Shown in pieces: positions 6,771 through 11,904 of a stretch of DNA of 11,904 nt. A program made the translations under genes and the position numbers. Source of the DNA: Bacteroidales bacterium (GTDB lineage: Bacteria > Bacteroidota > Bacteroidia > Bacteroidales > ML635J-15). Below the pieces are notes generated by a model. That model saw only the letters and a program-made list of their open reading frames with translations, made no database searches and had not been told where the DNA came from. Each line of letters starts with the position of its first letter. The first letter of the stretch is position 1. Where the stretch lies: positions 1-11,904 of the forward strand of contig JAQVEY010000031.1 in the NCBI GenBank assembly GCA_028697515.1, given 5' to 3'.

Positions 6771-7307
6771 ATGGAAAAGACAATTGTTTATTACTATTCT
6801 CGTAAAGGAAGTAATAAGTTTCTTGCTGAGAGAATCGCAAAAGATTTGAATTGCGATATTGAAAAGATAAGACCACGGCTTAATATCTTTTTCTTTATGC
6901 TATTTAGCCTTAATTTCGGGATAAAAAAACTTAGGCATCAGCCCGAAAATTATGAAAGAATTCTTTTGTGCGGTCCAATTTGGATGGGGAAATTTATTCC
7001 ACCTTTGAAAAGCTTTGTAAAAAAGTACAAAAATCAGATAAGTAATCTTGTTTTTGTAACTTGTTGTGGAAGCACCTTCAAGAACAAAGATGATAAATTT
7101 GGTCATGGTCTTGTGTTCAATATAATTAAAGCTGAATTGGGAGAAAAATGCGTCCACTGCGAGGCTTTTCCTATTGGTTTAGTGCTTCCTGATGAGCAAA
7201 AAGATGATTCTGATGCATTTATGAAAACTCATTTGAATAAGGATAATTTTAGCGGAGAGATTTTGGACAGATATGAGAAATTTATGATGAAAATGAGAAT
7301 TGTTTGA
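6771..7307 (+). CDS. Flavodoxin-like protein
   Basis: This 178-residue protein has the flavodoxin fold pattern. A first strand, TIVYYYSRKGSN (residues 4-15), forms an FMN phosphate loop and is followed by the helix KFLAERIAKDL. A second FMN loop is at ILLCGPIWMGKFIPPLKSF (64-82), where W71 could stack on the isoalloxazine ring. A third is at VFVTCCGS (94-101). These are features of the flavodoxin family used for electron transfer or NAD(P)H:quinone-type reduction; the partner cannot be read from sequence. It follows the amidase by 67 bases without a clear promoter of its own, so readthrough is possible. The hydrophobic stretch at 39-50 (IFFFMLFSLNFG) is unusual for a soluble flavodoxin. Confidence 0.75.
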   Translation: MEKTIVYYYSRKGSNKFLAERIAKDLNCDIEKIRPRLNIFFFMLFSLNFGIKKLRHQPENYERILLCGPIWMGKFIPPLKSFVKKYKNQISNLVFVTCCGSTFKNKDDKFGHGLVFNIIKAELGEKCVHCEAFPIGLVLPDEQKDDSDAFMKTHLNKDNFSGEILDRYEKFMMKMRIV

Positions 7308-7373
7308 AAAACTGCTTATCCGTTTTGAGATATTACCTATTTTTTATCCCCTTGTACCATAATGTCAACCATC

Positions 7374-7428
7374 AACTCAATTTGAAGTATTGAGTTTACT
7401 GTAATTGTTAAAACAATTGTTAATTTTG
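7374..7428 (+). promoter_or_regulatory. Promoter of the DUF1016 gene with two inverted repeats
   Basis: The -7 box TAATTTTG is at 7421-7428, and no good -33 element is at the right distance. Upstream are two perfect inverted repeats: AACTCAAT/ATTGAGTT (7374-7381 and 7389-7396, loop 7) and AATTGTT/AACAATT (7403-7409 and 7412-7418, loop 2). The second covers the spacer up to the -7 box and is placed like an operator. A poor -33 element plus a palindrome suggests control by a DNA-binding protein, but no regulator is identified. Confidence 0.45.
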
Positions 7429-7475
7429 TATTAAAAATAGCATAAATACATAGAGGAGTATGTTACAAGATTCTG
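7417..7475 (+). repeat. Promoter-leader-start repeat, copy 1
   Basis: These 59 bases include the -7 box, the untranslated leader, the GGAGTATG start and the first five codons. They match 8712-8769 with about seven substitutions and one gap. Similarity ends after the codons for DS in both proteins (MLQDSGFLK against MLNDSEYLK). Upstream of the TTGTTAATTTTG the two sites differ completely. Confidence 0.8.
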
Positions 7476-8629
7476 GTTTTCTGAAAAGTAATAGCATTGA
7501 AAATTTAACAGACAGTATATATGAATTGCATAATTTTTTTAAAACTTATGCTGTGCAACAAGTTAATAATGCACTGACTTTGCGTAACTGGATGATAGGT
7601 TTTTATCTTATTGAATATGAGCAAAACGGTAAAGATAGAGCAACTTATGGCGAAAAAACTTTAAAAGTGCTATCAGAAAAAATAGCTAGTAAAGGGTTAA
7701 AGGGTTTTTCAGACCGAAATCTAAGATTGTACAGACAGTTTTGTCTGGAATATACAGAGATTTGGCAATTTATACTTGCCAAATTTGAAAATGCTGATAA
7801 TCAGATGATTGCAATTTGGCAATCAGAAATTGCCAAATCCAAAATTGTTTTAGCGATAGATATCAAAAAAAATGAAAAATCTGATATAAGCTCATTAATT
7901 ACTAAATTAAGTTATACTCATTTTATAGAGCTTTTGTCAGTTGAAAAAGGATTAAAACGCAGCTTTTATGAAATTCAGACTGTGAAAAATAATTGGACAG
8001 TTAGTCAGCTTAAACGCTACATAAATAGTATGTTGTATGAAAGAATAGGCTTAAGTAAAAACAAAGACTTATTGCTCGCCAAATTGAAGAATGAAAACCT
8101 TATGAAAGCTGATGATTTGATAAAAAATCCGTTTGTTTTTGAATTTCTTGAGTTTCCTGAAAAAGCTGAATACTTTGAAAGCGATCTTGAGCAAGCAATT
8201 ACAAATAATTTGCAGCATTTTTTAATAGAGTTGGGAAGAGGCTTTTGTTTTGAAGCAAGGCAAAAACGAATTAGTTTTAACAACAAACACTATAAAATAG
8301 ACTTGGTATTTTATCATAGAATTTTGAGATGTCATGTACTTATTGATCTAAAGATTGGGGAATTCGATCATTCCGATGCTGGGCAGATGAATATGTATCT
8401 TAACTATTATAAGGAAAATGAGATGTCTGAATTAGACAATCCTCCCATTGGAATAATTCTATGTTCATATAAAGATAATGCACTTGTCCATTATGCGACA
8501 GGTGGTTTATCACAAGAAGTTTTTGTTAGCAGATACTTATTGCAAATGCCCGATGAAAAGCAATTAAAACAAATAATAACTAATGAATTAAATAATTTGT
8601 CTAAATTTCCTAACTCTAAAGACTTGTAA
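7460..8629 (+). CDS. DUF1016/YhcG-family PDDEXK nuclease
   Basis: The 389-residue protein has the two-part layout of this family. The N-terminal helical DUF1016 domain (about 16-185) includes LRNWMIGFYLIEYEQ, GFSDRNLRLYRQF and the SYTHFIELLS and LKRSFYEIQTVKNNW blocks. The C-terminal nuclease (about 225-370) has E244 in SDLEQAI, D281 in KIDLVFYH, the D296-x-K298 core in VLIDLKIG and Q309 in AGQMNMYL. These are all the residues expected for metal-dependent cleavage. Family members are often encoded near restriction-modification genes and are thought to act on DNA; the substrate is unproven. Residues 101-126 hold a variable insert with two IWQ-x(2-3)-AK repeats encoded by two inverted repeats. 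The promoter and first codons duplicate those of the next gene. Confidence 0.85.
   Translation: MLQDSGFLKSNSIENLTDSIYELHNFFKTYAVQQVNNALTLRNWMIGFYLIEYEQNGKDRATYGEKTLKVLSEKIASKGLKGFSDRNLRLYRQFCLEYTEIWQFILAKFENADNQMIAIWQSEIAKSKIVLAIDIKKNEKSDISSLITKLSYTHFIELLSVEKGLKRSFYEIQTVKNNWTVSQLKRYINSMLYERIGLSKNKDLLLAKLKNENLMKADDLIKNPFVFEFLEFPEKAEYFESDLEQAITNNLQHFLIELGRGFCFEARQKRISFNNKHYKIDLVFYHRILRCHVLIDLKIGEFDHSDAGQMNMYLNYYKENEMSELDNPPIGIILCSYKDNALVHYATGGLSQEVFVSRYLLQMPDEKQLKQIITNELNNLSKFPNSKDL
7760..7784. repeat. Intragenic inverted repeat 1
   Basis: ATTTGGCAA (7760-7768) and TTGCCAAAT (7776-7784) form a perfect nine-base inverted repeat with a seven-base loop inside the DUF1016 gene, coding for IWQFILAKF. 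It has the same arms as the inverted repeat that begins 54 bases later. Confidence 0.9.
7814..7838. repeat. Intragenic inverted repeat 2
   Basis: ATTTGGCAAT (7814-7823) and ATTGCCAAAT (7829-7838) form a perfect ten-base inverted repeat with a five-base loop, coding for IWQSEIAKS. The offset from the first hairpin is exactly 18 codons, so the reading frame is kept. Confidence 0.9.
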
Positions 8630-8689
8630 TTTATGTTTAATGGGAAGTTTAATATGGTTGGGTATAATAGTTTATGAAATGGGGAGATA

Positions 8690-8723
8690 CTTGACTATGA
8701 TTTTTATTTTTTTGTTAATTTTG
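8690..8723 (+). promoter_or_regulatory. Promoter of the AOX-like gene
   Basis: TAATTTTG at 8716-8723 is a full match to the TAnnTTTG box. A CTTG at 8690-8693 lies 22 bases upstream and is a marginal -33 element. The leader to the ATG at 8754 is about 25 bases and ends in a GAGAAG purine run. Confidence 0.5.
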
Positions 8724-8769
8724 TATTACTAATAGAATAAATAAAAGAGAAGTATGTTAAACGATTCTG
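8712..8769 (+). repeat. Promoter-leader-start repeat, copy 2
   Basis: This is the counterpart of 7417-7475 in front of the AOX-like gene. It holds the -7 box TAATTTTG (8716-8723), the leader, GAAGTATG and the first codons. The palindrome found upstream of copy 1 is absent here. Confidence 0.8.
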
Positions 8770-9428
8770 AATATTTAAAAAAAGAACAACAGAAAACTCT
8801 AGAAACAGTTAGATACAATTACAGTCTTTCTGCAAAACTGTTTTTTCTAGGCATGGATATACTTGCAGGTCGTAAAGACACATTATCAAAAGCAAAACTG
8901 CTCGAAATACTTGCTTGTATTCCATATCGTGAATGGGAAATTAAACATTATACCAAGCTTACACGAAAATTTAGAAATTCCGAAAAAGTGAATTATTCCA
9001 AAGAAATTGTAGAATGGGGACGTTCTGCTCAGGATAACGAATATTGGCATTTGTTGGTAATTCACGAAAAGATGAAAGAAGATAAAATGAAAGATGCCTG
9101 GTATTTATGTTCTTTTATAACATTTTTTGCAGTTTTATCTTATGTTTGTATAGCTAAAACTTTTGCTTTTTTTAGTCAGAAACGGGCTTTTTTGTTTAAT
9201 GCCGAATTTGAAAACCATGCAGAATTAGTATATGCTAAATTTGTTAGAGACCATCCTGAACTAGAAGATCAGAAAATGGAAAATGAAATTGTTAAGCAAT
9301 ATGCTGATGTTGATACATGGGCTGATATTTTTAGAAGAATTTCCCTTGACGAACGCAATCACATGAACGAAAGCTTTAGATATTGTGGAATGATGCAGTA
9401 TGTAGATAAATACTATTCTGAAAGTTGA
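8754..9428 (+). CDS. Alternative-oxidase-like di-iron protein
   Basis: This 224-residue protein fits the four-helix di-iron plan of alternative oxidases (AOX/PTOX), which oxidise quinol and reduce oxygen to water at the membrane face. Helix 1 has E51 in LLEILACIP, matching AOX FLETVAAVP. Helix 2 has E96-x-x-H99 in DNEYWHLL, matching NERMHL. Helix 3 has E153 and Y160, seven apart as in AOX LEEEAVxTY. Helix 4 has E200-x-x-H203 in DERNHM, matching DEAHH. Between helices 2 and 3 a hydrophobic stretch (116-140) suits monotopic membrane binding. The spacings differ from trypanosome AOX by about six residues each, so it is strongly diverged. In Bacteroidota the donor would probably be menaquinol. 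The flavodoxin-like gene two genes upstream may be functionally linked. Confidence 0.72.
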   Translation: MLNDSEYLKKEQQKTLETVRYNYSLSAKLFFLGMDILAGRKDTLSKAKLLEILACIPYREWEIKHYTKLTRKFRNSEKVNYSKEIVEWGRSAQDNEYWHLLVIHEKMKEDKMKDAWYLCSFITFFAVLSYVCIAKTFAFFSQKRAFLFNAEFENHAELVYAKFVRDHPELEDQKMENEIVKQYADVDTWADIFRRISLDERNHMNESFRYCGMMQYVDKYYSES

Positions 9429-9459
9429 AATGGAATAGATAAGAATTTATTTGGAAATA

Positions 9460-11358
9460 ATGACAGAGGATAAAATTCTAAGCATTCCGGAGGCAGCAGA
9501 AGTCTTACAAGTATCAGAAGTTACAGTACGTAATTGGATTAAATCAGGTTTATTAGATACTCAGCTTAGTCTTAGTCATGTTAGTTCAGTAAAAAAGTCA
9601 ATTTCGAATGGTGAGATACAGCGTTTAAACAAAAGAGCAAATAAGACAAAATCTTCCAAATCTTTTGTGCCTAGTGAATATGTCAATGATAAAAAAATCA
9701 ATGAGTACATAACACAGATAATTAGTATCTCGAATTTGCATTTTAAAAGTATTGAAGAAACGATTTATAATATTGCAATTTCATATATTGATGAAAAAGA
9801 ATTAGATGAAAATAATTGCTTTTATTTTAAACGCGATGTCATACAGAAAGTTTTTGATGAATATAATGAGCCTAATTACAAACAGGATAATGACTATATT
9901 ACTGCAATATCTCCAATTTTATCTAAACTGAAAAATTCTCACAGTCATGACATTTTGGGGCTTATTTATCAATCATTTCAGACTGAAGGGTCAAAATCTC
10001 AAAAAGGTAGTTATTATACGCCTGTAGAAATTATTAATGAAATGATAGGAGAGTTAGATGGGAATGTTAAAACTTTTTTGGATCCTTGTTGTGGTACAGG
10101 AGCTTTTATTTTAAGTGCTATCAAAATTAAAAACATACAGGCAGAGAATATTTATGGAGCAGATATAGACAAAACGGCAGTATTTTTAGCAAGAATAAAT
10201 ATCTTGGAGTTTTATAAAAATTTCGACAAAGTCCCTAATATTTTTCATCTTGACTCATTGAATCAGCTTGCAACAGGAGATATTTCCTGCGAAACAAATT
10301 ATTTAATCGGAAAAATTGATGCAATAGCAACAAATCCTCCTTGGGGTGCAGGTAAAAACACCTCAGTGTCTGCAAAGTATGAAAAGATATTTGGCTCAAG
10401 AGAAATATTTTCAATGTTTTTATTAAAATCTATTGAATTATTAAGTGCTACAGGAGAATTACATTTTTTATTGCCCGAATCAATACTAAATATTAAGACA
10501 CATAAAAATATCAGAAATATTCTCTGCACTGGAACAAAAATAATTTCTATAAAAGAATTCGGAAGAGTTTTTACGGGAGTTTATACTCCTGTTATTTCAA
10601 TACATGCAAAAATTGCAAAGACTATTAGCTCTGAGCTTGTTAAAATTAGAACAAAAGAAAAAAACTATACCATAAATCAGGACAGATTTTTAAAAACGAA
10701 ACACAATCTATTCGATATTAAAATTGATAATTGTAGTAAAAAAATAATAGATAAAATTTATTCAATTCCACATATTACATTAAAAAATAATGCTTCTTGG
10801 GCACTTGGTATTGTTACAGGAAATAATAAAAAGTTTTTGCAAGAAAGTAATAATGGAGATTTAAAACCAATTTACAAGGGAAGTGATATAAACTATTATT
10901 ATCTTAAAAGCCCTTCAAATTTTATCAAATATAACAGACAGGCTTTTCAGCAAGTTTCGAAGGATAAGTATTTTAGCGCAAATGAAAAACTGGTTTATAA
11001 ATTTATTAGCAACAAGCTGGTTTTTGCTTATGATAATAAGCAGTCTCTGACTTTGAACAGTGCAAATATTCTAATTCCGAATTTACCCGATATTCCAATT
11101 AAAGTAGTTTTAGCATTTTTAAATTCCACGGTATTTCAGTTTTTGCATAAAATCAAATTTTCAACACACAAAATCTTGCGAGGCAATCTCGAAGAACTGC
11201 CATTTCCGAAAATTGATGATAAAATGCAAAGGACAATAATCAACTACGTTAATAAAGCAATTGATGGAGATGCCCAAGCGATAGAAAAGATAAATGAGAT
11301 AGTATTTCAAGTATTTGAACTTGACAGTCATGAAATTAGAAGTTTTAGAACTAGGTAA
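9460..11358 (+). CDS. N6-adenine DNA methyltransferase with N-terminal HTH
   Basis: The product has 632 residues. Residues about 6-33 (LSIPEAAEVLQVSEVTVRNW) are a MerR/excisionase-type helix-turn-helix. After a helical region comes a gamma-class adenine methyltransferase: motif X at GSYYTP (183-188), the AdoMet site DPCCGTGAF (208-216), acidic GADID (233-237), D265 in HLDSL, and the catalytic NPPW (292-295). Residues from about 440 resemble a TaqI-like target-recognition domain (LKPIYKGSDINYYYL, AFLNSTVFQFLHK, RGNLEELPFP). No nuclease domain is fused. A TTG at 9451 is in frame, but the ATG at 9460 directly precedes the HTH and is preferred. It starts 31 bases after the AOX-like gene, so they are probably cotranscribed. 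It is either an orphan methylase or one half of a restriction-modification pair whose nuclease is not in view. Confidence 0.85.
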   Translation: MTEDKILSIPEAAEVLQVSEVTVRNWIKSGLLDTQLSLSHVSSVKKSISNGEIQRLNKRANKTKSSKSFVPSEYVNDKKINEYITQIISISNLHFKSIEETIYNIAISYIDEKELDENNCFYFKRDVIQKVFDEYNEPNYKQDNDYITAISPILSKLKNSHSHDILGLIYQSFQTEGSKSQKGSYYTPVEIINEMIGELDGNVKTFLDPCCGTGAFILSAIKIKNIQAENIYGADIDKTAVFLARINILEFYKNFDKVPNIFHLDSLNQLATGDISCETNYLIGKIDAIATNPPWGAGKNTSVSAKYEKIFGSREIFSMFLLKSIELLSATGELHFLLPESILNIKTHKNIRNILCTGTKIISIKEFGRVFTGVYTPVISIHAKIAKTISSELVKIRTKEKNYTINQDRFLKTKHNLFDIKIDNCSKKIIDKIYSIPHITLKNNASWALGIVTGNNKKFLQESNNGDLKPIYKGSDINYYYLKSPSNFIKYNRQAFQQVSKDKYFSANEKLVYKFISNKLVFAYDNKQSLTLNSANILIPNLPDIPIKVVLAFLNSTVFQFLHKIKFSTHKILRGNLEELPFPKIDDKMQRTIINYVNKAIDGDAQAIEKINEIVFQVFELDSHEIRSFRTR

Positions 11359-11379
11359 AATGAAAAAAGATTAAATAAA

Positions 11380-11904
11380 ATGAAAAAAATAATGGTTATT
11401 ATATTTGCACTTATTCTGCTATTTGGGTGCAAGAAAAGAGAAGAAGGAACTTTGATTTGTATGGTAGAATTTACTAGTACAATCAACAAATCAATGACTT
11501 ATAATTATAAACATTTACAAACAAAAGATAACACAGATTCGCTTTACAGCGAGTTCGGGGATTATATTACCAGTATAACTCCATATAGGTTTTCTACAAA
11601 AATAATGCAGCTTCAGTTTTCTGACGACAAGATAATATTTGATGGAGGCCATAAATTGCAACTCATACATGGTGAAACGCCTAATGATGATCCTCAGCGC
11701 TATGCGGATTTTTCAAATAATACCACATTAAGTTTTGTCCCATCTTATTCAGGGGGTACAGAAACATTCTTTAATATTGATGAGATAGAGTTCATTTATT
11801 TTCAATTTATGTTTTGTTATTTTTTGCAAGAATTTGCTATCCCCAGCCAATATGACGATGTCAATTTATCTCAATTTAACGGACAATACTGTAATAATAT
11901 TTAC
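11380..11904 (+). CDS. Lipoprotein of unknown function, cut by the window edge
   Basis: The frame is open for 175 codons with no stop before the window ends. It begins MKKIMVIIFALILLFGCKKR, a signal peptide with the lipobox LFGC and Cys17 as the lipidated residue. Two lysines follow, rather than the acidic stretch that would favour surface export in Bacteroidota. The rest (MVEFTSTINKSMTYNY, FSTKIMQLQFSDDKIIFDG, an NIDEIEFIYFQ segment) looks like a beta-rich globular protein. I recognise no family. It starts 21 bases after the methyltransferase stop and has no separate promoter, so it may be the last member of that transcript. The four-codon frame at 11360-11374 lies in the gap. Confidence 0.75.
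   Translation, partial: MKKIMVIIFALILLFGCKKREEGTLICMVEFTSTINKSMTYNYKHLQTKDNTDSLYSEFGDYITSITPYRFSTKIMQLQFSDDKIIFDGGHKLQLIHGETPNDDPQRYADFSNNTTLSFVPSYSGGTETFFNIDEIEFIYFQFMFCYFLQEFAIPSQYDDVNLSQFNGQYCNNIY

Noticed and set aside
7308..7345. Terminator after the flavodoxin-like gene
   Set aside because: Only a five-base AAAAC/GTTTT pairing is visible and no T-run directly follows it.
8017..8286. Minus-strand 89-codon frame within the nuclease gene
   Set aside because: It is antisense to conserved nuclease residues, has Ser/Phe/Lys-rich shadow composition and no start signal.
1..11904. tRNA or rRNA genes, CRISPR array, transposase
   Set aside because: I saw no cloverleaf, rRNA segment, regularly spaced repeat series or transposase motif on either strand.

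Overview
The window looks like a chromosomal stretch from a Bacteroidota bacterium, probably an uncultured Bacteroidales-type lineage. The DNA is AT-rich. Several genes are preceded by the Bacteroidota -7 promoter box TAnnTTTG, some so close to the start codon that the mRNA could be leaderless. The proteins most resemble Bacteroidota homologues as I remember them; no database search was possible.

Left region (1-2244): an accessory zone. A HEPN/MNT toxin-antitoxin pair (mntA-hepT, 370-1028) sits between two direct copies of a roughly 73-base repeat (214-286 and 1144-1217). Then come about 500 bases with no convincing gene and a secreted hypothetical protein with an unusually long N-terminus (1536-2084). 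A possible gene remnant lies on the minus strand before the ribosomal operon terminator.

Core region (2245-5456, minus strand): the conserved translation operon thrS-infC-rpmI-rplT, read right to left and ending in a clear Rho-independent terminator at 2245-2275. infC appears to start at an ATT codon behind a perfect AGGAGG Shine-Dalgarno sequence, so its N-terminus is 30 residues longer than the first standard start codon would give. A foldable element lies between rpmI and rplT. A divergent promoter region (5457-5608) separates this operon from a zinc-dependent cell-wall amidase (5609-6703), which is followed by a flavodoxin-like protein (6771-7307).

Right region (7308-11904, plus strand): a DUF1016/YhcG-type PDDEXK nuclease (7460-8629) and an alternative-oxidase-like di-iron protein (8754-9428). 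These two genes share nearly the same promoter, leader and first codons as a direct repeat. They are followed by an N6-adenine DNA methyltransferase with an N-terminal helix-turn-helix (9460-11358) and a lipoprotein that runs off the window (11380-11904).

The points most worth a second look are: the diverged AOX-like protein, which keeps all six di-iron ligands and the active-site tyrosine; the duplicated promoter-leader that frames the nuclease gene like a cassette; two perfect inverted repeats with the same arm sequence inside that nuclease gene; and the repeat-flanked toxin-antitoxin pair. The methyltransferase and YhcG-like nuclease hint at a small DNA-defence or modification locus, but no cognate restriction gene is visible.
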